A stretch of DNA of 64,000 nucleotides from an uncultured Eubacterium sp. (GTDB lineage: Bacteria > Bacillota > Clostridia > Lachnospirales > Lachnospiraceae): assembly GCA_947385875.1 (NCBI GenBank), contig CANDMV010000003.1:1-64000 (forward strand). Direction: 5' to 3'. Positions 1 through 8,517 of the stretch are shown here, piece by piece. The first letter of the stretch is position 1. Each line of letters opens with the position of its first letter. The notes below the pieces were generated by a model. That model was not told the DNA's origin, ran no database searches, and worked only from the letters and a program-made list of their open reading frames with translations. Made by a program: the position numbers and the translations under genes.

Positions 1-237
1 ATAAGTCTCGAACTTCACTTCTTTATCCATGTCAAATTTATCTATTGCATCAATGAGTCCAAAGATCCCATAACTAACTAGATCATCATACTCCACATTA
101 TACCCCAGATACATGCTGAGTCTGCCTGCAACAACTTTTACAAGCGGTGCGTACTCAAGAATAATCTGTTCTCTCAGCTCCGGTGTCGGCTTGGCCTGAT
201 ACATTTCCCAAAGCTTTTCTTTTGAAACCTTTTTCAT
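1..237 (-). CDS. sigD: Flagellar/motility RNA polymerase sigma factor SigD (FliA/WhiG family), 5' part only
   Basis: The 79 codons in the window encode the N-terminus of a sigma-70-family protein. It starts [14 protein letters not shown] and carries the region-2 signature [10 protein letters not shown] followed by [19 protein letters not shown]. It runs off the left edge of the window. The ATG at 235-237 is preceded by a GGAGG site. It is the most distal gene visible in the fla/che operon, downstream of cheD, exactly where sigD lies in Bacillus subtilis. That position and the FliA-like region 2 support SigD, which directs late flagellar genes such as flagellin. Only region 1.2/2 is visible, so assignment to the sigma-28 branch rests partly on context. 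Confidence 0.88.
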   Translation of the reverse strand, partial: MKKVSKEKLWEMYQAKPTPELREQIILEYAPLVKVVAGRLSMYLGYNVEYDDLVSYGIFGLIDAIDKFDMDKEVKFETY

Positions 238-261
238 GCTAAACCTCCAGGCAGTTTCATT

Positions 262-549
262 TTATACTGTTTCGCTTTGATGGTCCCCTTCTTCCGTGGT
301 TTCTTCATCCTCAAGAATCTCTCCGTCAATAAAACCCAGGTCGTCTGCTGTAAAATTCTCATCTAGTTTTTTTGCTATATTTATATCCAAAATAATCTTG
401 ATTACATACCCTAAAATCCCAAAGCCAACCAAAACGAAGAACATAGCCTTGATTAAAAACGAAAGGCTGTAATCATTTACATATGAAATAATACACATTG
501 CAAAACCAGCTGTCAGCATTACGATCGCAGGAATCTGCTTTGTCTTCAT
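262..549 (-). CDS. Small two-helix membrane protein of the flagellar operon, function unknown
   Basis: This 95-residue protein has two hydrophobic segments, about residues 7-24 and 31-53, followed by an acidic cytoplasmic-type tail rich in Asp and Glu (LDENFTADDLGF then EDEETTEEGD). It sits between cheD and sigD on the same strand, with 18 bp to cheD and 24 bp to sigD, so it is surely co-transcribed. Upstream of its ATG is a GGGAG site. I do not recognise the family. Its position suggests a role in motility, but the sequence gives no mechanism. B. subtilis has no equivalent gene between cheD and sigD. Confidence 0.75.
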   Translation of the reverse strand: MKTKQIPAIVMLTAGFAMCIISYVNDYSLSFLIKAMFFVLVGFGILGYVIKIILDINIAKKLDENFTADDLGFIDGEILEDEETTEEGDHQSETV

Positions 550-567
550 AAAATTCTCCCTATAAAT

Positions 568-1053
568 TCAAATCTTCCTCAATGTTTTGCCTACAGACTT
601 TATGTAGTATTCGCCAGTATCACAATGAAGCTCTACCGTCCGTCCATAATTCAGTCCGGTGTCTTCCGCAACCAGACGAATTCCAAGTTCCCTCAATTTT
701 TTTTTGGAAGCCAAGGCATTCTTCTCTCCTATGCTGCCGATTCCATCTGCCCCGCTGACTTCAAACATCTTAGCTCCGCCTGCAATTTTTGCCACCATAC
801 GCGACTTGTTCGCACCGGCTCTCTGCATCCGTTTCACAAGCTCTTCGATTCCTGTATCAGCAAACTTTGCGATATTCGAATTATTTCTTATTTTTGTGCT
901 ATCCGGCAGCATGATATGTGCCAGCCCGCCTATTTTAGTAACCGGATCCCAGATTGCTATTCCGATACAAGAACCAAGCCCAAGCGTTGTGATTGCATCC
1001 GGACTTTTACATATATTTAAGTCCGCCATTCCAACTTTTATCATCTGACTCAT
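568..1053 (-). CDS. cheD: Chemoreceptor glutamine deamidase CheD
   Basis: This 161-residue protein has the usual CheD length. CheD deamidates glutamines in methyl-accepting chemoreceptors and, in Bacillus-type systems, binds CheC to stimulate its CheY-P phosphatase activity. The signature GLGSCIGIAIWDP carries the catalytic cysteine, and GLAHIMLPDS carries the catalytic histidine. A second conserved block, KIAGGAKMFE, follows. The start ATG at 1053 has GGAG eight bases upstream. It lies directly after cheC in the operon, as in B. subtilis, consistent with a working CheC-CheD pair. Confidence 0.96.
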   Translation of the reverse strand: MSQMIKVGMADLNICKSPDAITTLGLGSCIGIAIWDPVTKIGGLAHIMLPDSTKIRNNSNIAKFADTGIEELVKRMQRAGANKSRMVAKIAGGAKMFEVSGADGIGSIGEKNALASKKKLRELGIRLVAEDTGLNYGRTVELHCDTGEYYIKSVGKTLRKI

Positions 1054-1088
1054 CTATTTTACTCCTATACAATAATATTAGATTTCCA

Positions 1089-1709
1089 TTAAAGTGTAAT
1101 CCCCAACGAAGTTAATATCTTGTCATAAGAATCCAATTCCGGCAAAAGAATAAAATAGCCCTCCAGCATGGTTTCTCCCCCAAAAGACGTTTCAATCAGC
1201 AGAGCATTATCCCCATACTGACCGAACTGAATCGCAGGGATGCTTAATATAGCCCCTGCCATATCCACAGATAAATAAGGCACAGTAGGTGCAATACTCA
1301 TATTTGTCATGGAAGCTATTGCTGAAAGATACGCACTTGCAATAATATTGCCAATTTCTTTCATTGCAGACAAATCCATCTCATCAAACGGTTCTTTGTA
1401 ATCTTCATTTCTGCCGAGCAGTCTGTTGACCAGATAATGTGCCGCATCCATCTTCAGTAAAAACATCAGGCTGCCTTCAATATCATTCTGTACTCCCAAA
1501 TATACTCCTACAATTTCTTCCTCTTCGGAACCAATCGCGGTATTCAGCTCCTGAACAGCCATCAGCTTGACATTAGGAACTTCCATATTTAGCTTTACAT
1601 TCAGCAGTGTGGCTACTGCAGTTGTAGCATTTCCTGCTCCGATATTGCCAATTTCACGTAATACATCAAAATACATACTATTAATTTCGTCAAACGTAAA
1701 CTTGCCCAT
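1089..1709 (-). CDS. cheC: CheY-P phosphatase CheC
   Basis: This 206-residue CheC removes phosphate from CheY-P in the adaptation system. Both E...N phosphatase helices are present: REIGNIGAGNATTA near residue 17 and KEIGNIIASAYLSA near residue 115. The reading frame stays open upstream to 1814, but the start is placed at MGKFTFDEINSM (ATG ending at 1709). A GGGAG site precedes that ATG, and the family begins there. It lies between cheW and cheD in the operon. Confidence 0.94.
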   Translation of the reverse strand: MGKFTFDEINSMYFDVLREIGNIGAGNATTAVATLLNVKLNMEVPNVKLMAVQELNTAIGSEEEEIVGVYLGVQNDIEGSLMFLLKMDAAHYLVNRLLGRNEDYKEPFDEMDLSAMKEIGNIIASAYLSAIASMTNMSIAPTVPYLSVDMAGAILSIPAIQFGQYGDNALLIETSFGGETMLEGYFILLPELDSYDKILTSLGITL

Positions 1710-1838
1710 ATAAATCTCCCTACATACAATAATTTCCCCCAACTGATTTCCTATATACATATTAAGATATAGCAAGACTATGTCTGCTGCCCATGCTGTC
1801 AGGCGGCCCTCCATAGCCTCACTATATCTTTTGAATTC

Positions 1839-2300
1839 TTATACTACCTCATGTTCATCAATAATCGCGTTAATATCAAACAAAGAAACAAGCTCTTCCC
1901 CATTCTTGCCAATGCCGTTGATAAACATTTCTTTCCCTTCTTTTGAACTATGAGACGGCTTATCAATCTCACTGGATCCCAGATTAATCACTTCCCTGAC
2001 TTCATCCACAACAATTCCCAATGCGTCCTTCTGTTCGAATTTTAATATAATAATTCTGGAGGCATCTGTATATACATCATCCTCAAGTCCCATTTTCAGG
2101 CGGATGCTCATAACCGGTATCACTTCGCCACGCAGATTGATTACGCCCTTAAAGTAATACTGTGAGGTCGGCACCCGTGTAATCTTCTGCATCCTTACAA
2201 TATTATCAATAAAACTGATGTCGATCCCATACTGTTCGCTTCCAATTTTTACTACAATATACTGTTTTTTGGTCTCTTCGACCGTTTCCATATAATCCAA
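1839..2300 (-). CDS. cheW: Chemotaxis coupling protein CheW
   Basis: CheW is a single CheW-like domain that links chemoreceptors to the CheA kinase. Visible motifs are QYIVVKIGSEQYGIDI, FKGVINLRGEVIPV and LGIVVDEVREV. The start is uncertain. A strong GGGAGG follows the cheA stop directly, which best fits the TTG at 2298-2300 (spacing about 8). A GTG at 2309 overlaps that ribosome site, and an ATG at 2291 is 17 bases away. The gene follows cheA by a few bases, so translation is probably coupled. Confidence 0.93.
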   Translation of the reverse strand: MDYMETVEETKKQYIVVKIGSEQYGIDISFIDNIVRMQKITRVPTSQYYFKGVINLRGEVIPVMSIRLKMGLEDDVYTDASRIIILKFEQKDALGIVVDEVREVINLGSSEIDKPSHSSKEGKEMFINGIGKNGEELVSLFDINAIIDEHEVV

Positions 2301-2314
2301 AACAGGCACCTCCC

Positions 2315-4438
2315 TTACATTAATGTATTTACATCCAGTATCAGTGCAATTTCACCATCACCAAGAATCGTTGCGCCGCTGATAATCTTACTGTTACTGA
2401 TAAATTTGCCAAGTGACTTGATAACGATTTCCTGCTGTCCCAGAAGGCTGTCCACTACAAGTCCTGCCTGCTTCTCGCCTTTATTCACGATAACGACTGT
2501 CAGGCTTTCTGGTTCTGGCTCCGGCGGCTCAATATCGAGAATCTGGTTCAAGCGGATCAAAGGAATTACGATACCGCGCAGATTGATCACTTCTTCTGCC
2601 TGCACATATTTAATATCTGAAACAGGCACATCTTCAATCGTAAGAATAGAGCCTAACGCTATCGCAAACAGCTCATCATGTACTTTTACTAACAATGCCT
2701 GAATAATTGCAAGTGTCAGCGGCAGGCGGACAATAAATTTTGAACCTTCGCCCAGTCTGCTCTTAACTTCTACATCTCCGCCCAGAGCTTCAATATTCGA
2801 CTTTACTACATCAAGTCCGACACCTCTGCCGGATACATCCGTGATCTTCTTTGCCATCGAAAAGCTCGGCATAAACAGAAAATCAATAATTTCTTTCTGG
2901 CTCAGATTCGCTGCCTGCTCCGGCGTTACGAGTCCGCGCTCAATCGCTTTGTTCTTTACATTTTCGGTATCGATACCATTCCCATCATCGCCTACTTCAA
3001 TGATTACATTGTTGCCTTCCTGATATGCCTTTAAATTAATCGAGCCAACCTCCGGCTTCCCTCTTTCCTTACGCAGCTGGGCGCTTTCCAGACCATGGTC
3101 TGCGGAATTACGCAGCAGATGCTGTAAGGGATCACCGATCTGATCTACTACTGTACGATCCAGCTCTGTATCTTCACCAGACATGAACAATTCCATTTTC
3201 TTATCCAGCTTGCGGGACAAATCACGGATCATACGAGGGAATTTTGCAACTACGCTCTCAATCGGCACCATTCTGGCTTTCATGACAGACTCATGCAGGC
3301 TCGTCGTAATACGCTCCAGATACTCGATCTGATCACGAAACGTCTGACTGTGCGTACCGTCGCCGGAATCACTGGAGCTTATTGATACCAGACTGTTTTT
3401 GGCGATAATCAGCTCGCTGACCTGATTCATCAATGCATCCAGCTTCTCTATATCTACACGGACAGTACGGTTGGCCACCGGTTTATTTGTCGGCTTGCCC
3501 TTCGCAGCCCCTCCTGCGGCAGCCGATTTCGTCTGTTCTTCTTTTGCAGGCACCGCTGCCGCAGCTGATGTCTTCTCTGCCGGAACCGGCTTTTCCAGCT
3601 CTGGAGCCTTTGACTTGCCGGCAGCTTGTGTCAGTGTCTCATATTTCAGCTGCTCGCCAATGACTTCATCAATCTCTGACACCGCCTTTGCAGCTGAAAC
3701 CATCTCATCTACACCATCATGATCTGATACCGCAAAAAAGCTGAAATCCAGATCAAATTTTTCATCTTCGATATCCTGCACGCTTGGACTATATACTAAA
3801 ATCTCTCCAAATTCTTCGATTGCTTTAAATACCAAAAACGCTCTCGCTGCTTTCAGCAGACACTCTTTTTGAATATATACCGTAAAGCCGAAAATCACTT
3901 TACCGCTTTCTTCCGCATTCTTTAATGCCTCACGTCCGTTCTGCGCGATATCCATTGTAAGGTACTTCTTTTCATGTCCGCCCTCTGAAGAGACCGTCTC
4001 TTCCTGCGGTTTTGCTTCTTCCTGCGCCGTTTTTTCTTGTTTTGCAGCTGTGGTATCTCCATTTAAAATTCCATTTAACGCAGATATAATTCCTTCATTG
4101 TCATTCGTTCCTTCATCCGAAGTCTCTTTAATAATATTCAGATATCCTTCAATCGCATCCAGACACTGGAACAATACATCAATAATATCTCCGTTAACCT
4201 TTATCTTGTCATTACGCACTTCCTGAAATACATTTTCCATGTCATGCGTCAGATGCTGCATACGCTTAAATCCCATCGTGCCGGCCATCCCCTTTAAAGA
4301 ATGGGCCGCACGGAAGATCTCGTTAATCACGTCATGATCTTCCGGCTCATTTTCAAGCGCCATGATATTATCGCTCAGACTCTGGATATGCTCAGCTGTC
4401 TCATCAATAAAAATCTCCAGATATTGACTTACATCCAT
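2315..4438 (-). CDS. cheA: Chemotaxis histidine kinase CheA
   Basis: This 707-residue CheA has the full domain order. An HPt domain carries the phospho-accepting histidine in AHSLKGMAGTMG near residue 46. Next come a P2-type CheY/CheB-binding region (about 155-270), an Ala/Pro/Lys-rich linker and a dimerisation helix pair (about 325-390). The ATPase has an N box (LLRNSADHGLE), a G1 box (EVGDDGNGID) and a G2 box (DVSGRGVGLDVV). A C-terminal CheW-like domain contains EEVINLRGIVIPLIRL. The ATG at 4438 lies just beyond the cheB stop with a G-rich ribosome site. All kinase residues look intact. Confidence 0.97.
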   Translation of the reverse strand: MDVSQYLEIFIDETAEHIQSLSDNIMALENEPEDHDVINEIFRAAHSLKGMAGTMGFKRMQHLTHDMENVFQEVRNDKIKVNGDIIDVLFQCLDAIEGYLNIIKETSDEGTNDNEGIISALNGILNGDTTAAKQEKTAQEEAKPQEETVSSEGGHEKKYLTMDIAQNGREALKNAEESGKVIFGFTVYIQKECLLKAARAFLVFKAIEEFGEILVYSPSVQDIEDEKFDLDFSFFAVSDHDGVDEMVSAAKAVSEIDEVIGEQLKYETLTQAAGKSKAPELEKPVPAEKTSAAAAVPAKEEQTKSAAAGGAAKGKPTNKPVANRTVRVDIEKLDALMNQVSELIIAKNSLVSISSSDSGDGTHSQTFRDQIEYLERITTSLHESVMKARMVPIESVVAKFPRMIRDLSRKLDKKMELFMSGEDTELDRTVVDQIGDPLQHLLRNSADHGLESAQLRKERGKPEVGSINLKAYQEGNNVIIEVGDDGNGIDTENVKNKAIERGLVTPEQAANLSQKEIIDFLFMPSFSMAKKITDVSGRGVGLDVVKSNIEALGGDVEVKSRLGEGSKFIVRLPLTLAIIQALLVKVHDELFAIALGSILTIEDVPVSDIKYVQAEEVINLRGIVIPLIRLNQILDIEPPEPEPESLTVVIVNKGEKQAGLVVDSLLGQQEIVIKSLGKFISNSKIISGATILGDGEIALILDVNTLM

Positions 4439-4439
4439 G

Positions 4440-5534
4440 TTATTTTACCCCCACTTGATTAATTATACTTTTGGGAATATTCGTAAGAGACACCACTTCA
4501 TCAGTCAGACCGGCATCTGCAACTGCTTTCGGCATACCGTATACGATACAAGTCGGCTCATCCTGTGAGATCACATAAATCGGTTTTGACCGCTCCAGTT
4601 CACGGATTCCTTCTGTACCATCGGCTCCCATGCCGGTCAGCACTACGCAGACAATCTGGTCGTACTTAGACCGTTTCAGCGACTTGTACATCACATTTGC
4701 GCAAGGACGCAGCCCTCCGATCGGCGGTGCATCTGACAGATGAACTTTGTGTGTGCCGTCCTTGACCGGCACAACCTCCAGATGATATCCGCCCGGTGCC
4801 ACATAGACACAGCCCTTTTGAAGGATCTCATTATCCACTGCCTCTTTGACCGTCACCTTGCTCAGTTCATTTAACCGTTCTGCCATCGACCTGGTAAACC
4901 CTGTCGGCATATGCTGAACAAGTACCATCGGCGCGTCCATATTTTTATCTAAAAATGGAATCACGCTCTGCAGCGCCTTAGGCCCGCCCGTAGAACATGC
5001 CAACGCGATCAATTTGTTACTGCCGCTAGAGACCTGTTTATGCGGAATCTTGCGTCCTAACTGCCCAGATACCACAGCCGCTGCTTTTGCTGCCGCAGAT
5101 GCCGCAGCTGATGATGACAGATTCCTTTTTTTCGCCACAGGCAGCACGGAGTTTAAAAGCTGGATTAACTGTTGGCGGAACTGCACTCCCTTTGCCTCGA
5201 TAATATTCTGAGGCTTTGTCATAAAGTCAATCGCACCATACTCCATTGCCTGTATTGTAATCTTAGCATCTTCTTTTGCCAGAGAGCTGACTACAACTAC
5301 CGTAGCACGAATATTCTCTTTCTGCAATTTCTGTAGAAGCTCCAGACCATTCATCTTTGGCATATTTATATCCAAAAGCACAGCATCATAGCTGCGGCTT
5401 TTGATTTTTTCATATGCTGCCAGTCCATCAGAACATGTATCTATCGCCTCATACTCATCACTTGTATTAATTATATCACAAATGGCTCTTCTCATGAGTG
5501 CAGAGTCATCTACTACTAAAATATTTTTTTTCAT
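4440..5534 (-). CDS. cheB: Protein-glutamate methylesterase/deamidase CheB
   Basis: This 364-residue CheB has an N-terminal receiver domain (VVDDSALMRR, phospho-acceptor Asp in VLLDINMPKMNG) and a C-terminal methylesterase domain joined by an Ala-rich linker near residues 140-160. The esterase domain shows ACSTGGPKAL with the catalytic Ser, LVQHMPTGFT with the catalytic His, and VLTGMGADGTEG with the catalytic Asp. It demethylates chemoreceptors for adaptation. Its start overlaps the end of the PilZ gene by 4 bp. Confidence 0.97.
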   Translation of the reverse strand: MKKNILVVDDSALMRRAICDIINTSDEYEAIDTCSDGLAAYEKIKSRSYDAVLLDINMPKMNGLELLQKLQKENIRATVVVVSSLAKEDAKITIQAMEYGAIDFMTKPQNIIEAKGVQFRQQLIQLLNSVLPVAKKRNLSSSAAASAAAKAAAVVSGQLGRKIPHKQVSSGSNKLIALACSTGGPKALQSVIPFLDKNMDAPMVLVQHMPTGFTRSMAERLNELSKVTVKEAVDNEILQKGCVYVAPGGYHLEVVPVKDGTHKVHLSDAPPIGGLRPCANVMYKSLKRSKYDQIVCVVLTGMGADGTEGIRELERSKPIYVISQDEPTCIVYGMPKAVADAGLTDEVVSLTNIPKSIINQVGVK

Positions 5535-6283
5535 GGCTCATCAGCGCTTCTTTCTTTTATTCTATTTCTACGTTTTTCATCAAAAATATATCGAATAATC
5601 TCTTCGCGTATTTTCCGATCCCGAATCACAAATTCTACCCTCGTTTCAAATTTCTTACAGTCAGAAGACGACACAAACGATGACAGAATATGCGCCGGTA
5701 TCTGATAAATCTCGGAATCTTCCGCACTGCTCAGCTTTACTTTGATCATAATATAAGAATCATTTCTGCTCTCCGCGTCCGATAGGAAACGCGCCCCGCC
5801 TCCGCTAATATCTACAATAGACCCTTTCTGGCAGACAGTACTGGCAGCGGGCTGCTCTACGGAAGACTCATACCTCCCTGCCTGCGCAGACAGCGCCTGC
5901 TCTGCCGTAAGATTATAATATTCCATATCAATGACACACGGCATACGGAAATATTCCCGGCGCTGAAATTTATGCAGCTGGCTTTTCAGACTGGCGCGCA
6001 GCATATACATATTATTAGTTTTGTACCGCTCCTTTACAAGGCCCAGCCCGCGATAAAGACCTCCCTGCGAATAAAACACAAATTCAAAACGAATGCCAAT
6101 CGGCAGCATCACCATCTTTCCCGCCTCAGTCGGCATAGACAGCTCCAGCTCGTCATCTGCGAATATATTCACAACCTGACTTTTATAGATATGAGCTCGT
6201 ACTCCCGTCCTTCGTTCCTGCTCAATCTGCTGCATCATGCATAAATCTACTTTATTTCCCGGCTGAATGATATTTGCAATCAT
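5531..6283 (-). CDS. PilZ-domain c-di-GMP-binding protein, YcgR/YpfA (MotI/DgrA)-like flagellar brake
   Basis: This 250-residue protein has a YcgR-type N-terminal domain (about 1-100) and a C-terminal PilZ domain. The PilZ c-di-GMP motifs are visible: the arginine cluster FQRREYFRMP near residue 110 and the glycine-rich VDISGGGARFLS near 160. In Bacillus, the relative YpfA binds c-di-GMP and slows the motor by acting on MotA. Placement inside the fla/che operon between flhG and cheB fits a c-di-GMP-controlled brake on motility. A GGAGAA site precedes ATG 6283. The exact motor partner is inferred from the family. Confidence 0.88.
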   Translation of the reverse strand: MIANIIQPGNKVDLCMMQQIEQERRTGVRAHIYKSQVVNIFADDELELSMPTEAGKMVMLPIGIRFEFVFYSQGGLYRGLGLVKERYKTNNMYMLRASLKSQLHKFQRREYFRMPCVIDMEYYNLTAEQALSAQAGRYESSVEQPAASTVCQKGSIVDISGGGARFLSDAESRNDSYIMIKVKLSSAEDSEIYQIPAHILSSFVSSSDCKKFETRVEFVIRDRKIREEIIRYIFDEKRRNRIKERSADEP

Positions 6284-6325
6284 AATTCTCCTCAGTTCCT
6301 CACAGCATAAAGAAACTATGCCTCT

Positions 6326-7195
6326 CTATTTGAAAAAACTAAAAAATAGCTCCCTGATTCCCAGTCTCTCCTCTTCAATCACTGGCTCCCCATCAATCAA
6401 GCCCTGAGCCAGCAGCTCAAAGGCTCTGGCAGATCTAGCATTCGGCGCGCTCAAGGATACAATTTTCTGCGCCCGCACCGATTTTTCTAACAACACATCC
6501 TGTGGTATTGTACCAAAAAAATGTACTTCCCCCTGAAGAAACTTGGATATAACAGAGCTCAGCTTATCATATACAATCTGACCGTCTTCAGGTGATACCG
6601 TCCGGTTGACAACCACTTCGATATTCGTACTGTGACGTACAAAGCCAGGATTTCCATACAGTGCCTTAATCAGGGAATAAGAATCCGTTAGAGAACTAGG
6701 TTCCGGCGTCAATACCAGAAGCACCTCAGGGCTTGCCGACACAAATTCCATGACATTATTGGCTATGCCGGCACCTGTATCTATTAGAATAAAATCTGTC
6801 AGCTCATCCAGTTCGATCAAATTGTTTACCAGCCTTGACAGCTGATTTTTTGTCAGATTATTCATTCCAAGAATCCCATTCCCGCCAGAAATAAAACCAA
6901 TTTCCATAGGACCTTCGGTAATAATATCCTGCATTTTCTTACCATGATAGATCATATCACTTAAATTATATTTCGGAATAGCGCCGAACATAACCTCTAC
7001 ATTGGCCAGACCCATATCCGCATCAAAAATTATTACTTTTTTTCCCAGTTTCCGCAGCTGAACAGCCAGGTTAACCGCGATATTTGATTTTCCAACTCCG
7101 CCTTTTCCACTGGTGATCGTGATAACTCTTGCTTTGGATACAGATCGAGTCTGCTTGGATTTAATCACATTCCTCAGTTGTTCTGCCTGATCCAT
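6326..7195 (-). CDS. flhG: Flagellar number regulator FlhG (FleN/YlxH), MinD-like ATPase
   Basis: This MinD/ParA-type ATPase of about 289 residues carries the deviant Walker A GKGGVGKSNIAVNLAV and the switch II region FDADMGLANVE. DTGAGI appears in the Walker B region. With FlhF it sets the number and position of flagella. The frame opens at a TTG (7201), but the ATG at 7195 has GGAGGGG at the better spacing and is chosen. It overlaps or abuts the flhF stop, as in Bacillus where ylxH follows flhF. Confidence 0.94.
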   Translation of the reverse strand: MDQAEQLRNVIKSKQTRSVSKARVITITSGKGGVGKSNIAVNLAVQLRKLGKKVIIFDADMGLANVEVMFGAIPKYNLSDMIYHGKKMQDIITEGPMEIGFISGGNGILGMNNLTKNQLSRLVNNLIELDELTDFILIDTGAGIANNVMEFVSASPEVLLVLTPEPSSLTDSYSLIKALYGNPGFVRHSTNIEVVVNRTVSPEDGQIVYDKLSSVISKFLQGEVHFFGTIPQDVLLEKSVRAQKIVSLSAPNARSARAFELLAQGLIDGEPVIEEERLGIRELFFSFFK

Positions 7196-7197
7196 AC

Positions 7198-8517
7198 TCA
7201 ATCCCCTCCAAGTAATTTCTTCACAATTTTCTGCGTATCAAATACCTCAATATCATCCGGTACATTCTGTCCATAGGTAGCATATGACAGATTTGCTCCC
7301 GAATACAAATGGATATTTAACAAGTTGCCATAACATGAGGTCTCATCCAGCTTGGTAAAGATCAGCTTGTAATCCGCAAAAGTCTGATAGATATTGCACA
7401 TATCCTGCAGATCACGGTATTTTGTGGTCGCGCTTAAGACCAGATATACCTCAGTATCATAATCGGCAGTAAGCCCGCCGATTAAATTCTTCACATCTTC
7501 GCATTGTGCTGCATTTTTATGTGAAAATCCTGCTGTATCCACAAGAACTAAATCATAATCCGATAAATTATCTACCGCATCCTTGATTTCTTCTGTAGAG
7601 TATACGATTGTAAGCGGCATGTCCAAAATATTCGCATATGTCCGCAGCTGTTCTGTCGCTGCTATACGGTAAGTATCTGCCGTAAGAAATGCTACTTTTT
7701 TGCCTTCATCTACTTTATAACGAGAAGCAATCTTTGCTATCGTCGTCGTCTTGCCTACACCGGTCGGTCCTATAAAAAATACGACCTTCGGCTTTTTATC
7801 TCCTAATTCGATTGGCTTGGGCTGACCAAATTTTAATATCAGTTTTTGATAAATATGAGATAAAATATAATCTATATTGTTGCCTTTGCTTGAAATCTTT
7901 TCCAATTCATCCAGAATCTGGTTCGCGTATTTTTCGTGAACTTCATTGTCAAGCAGAGTCTGATAAAGCATTTTTATAAAAGAAAACCCTTCCTGCGCCT
8001 TGTTTTCTCCTGCTGTAATCAAACCGTCTTCCTGATTTTTCTTTTCCGCTGAGATACGGTCTTCTAAAAGGCTCTGCAAGCTATCCAGCCTCTCTTCGAT
8101 CGCACTCGCAGGTACGTGTGCCGGAACCGGCATAACCGGTGCATAGCCGGATAACTCTCTCTCGGGCTGTCTGCTGGAAATCATTCTAGTCTGCTGAACA
8201 TCCGGCGGATTCTGCGCAGCAACTGGGATATTAATCGGCTCGTCAGCTGTCAGATTAATACTTTCCGGCCGTCTTGCCAATGCCTCTCTGGAATCCGGCT
8301 GCCGGAACAATTCAGTTTTATCTGATTTATCAGATTTATCTGAATCATTTTCTTCCAGAGCAGCTGTTACTTCATATATAATTCCTTTGAAAGCGCGAAA
8401 TACTCCTTTTGGCTTTACAGTCTTTACGCTCATGATGACAACATCAGGTCCCATCTCCTTTTTTGCCTTCTCAATCGCTTCGCTTTCTGTCTTCCCCTGA
8501 AATTTATTAATTGTCAT
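7198..8517 (-). CDS. flhF: Flagellar placement GTPase FlhF (SRP-family)
   Basis: This 439-residue SRP-type GTPase has a basic N-terminal region, a long variable linker (about 75-180) with an Asp/Lys-Ser repeat, and a C-terminal NG domain. GTPase motifs are G1 FIGPTGVGKTTTIAK, the SRP-GTPase segment TADTYRIAATEQLRTYA, G3 LVDTAGFSHKN and G4 FTKLDET. It marks the site where flagella are assembled. It starts one base after flhA ends, with GGATGG upstream, so translation is probably coupled. Confidence 0.96.
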   Translation of the reverse strand: MTINKFQGKTESEAIEKAKKEMGPDVVIMSVKTVKPKGVFRAFKGIIYEVTAALEENDSDKSDKSDKTELFRQPDSREALARRPESINLTADEPINIPVAAQNPPDVQQTRMISSRQPERELSGYAPVMPVPAHVPASAIEERLDSLQSLLEDRISAEKKNQEDGLITAGENKAQEGFSFIKMLYQTLLDNEVHEKYANQILDELEKISSKGNNIDYILSHIYQKLILKFGQPKPIELGDKKPKVVFFIGPTGVGKTTTIAKIASRYKVDEGKKVAFLTADTYRIAATEQLRTYANILDMPLTIVYSTEEIKDAVDNLSDYDLVLVDTAGFSHKNAAQCEDVKNLIGGLTADYDTEVYLVLSATTKYRDLQDMCNIYQTFADYKLIFTKLDETSCYGNLLNIHLYSGANLSYATYGQNVPDDIEVFDTQKIVKKLLGGD

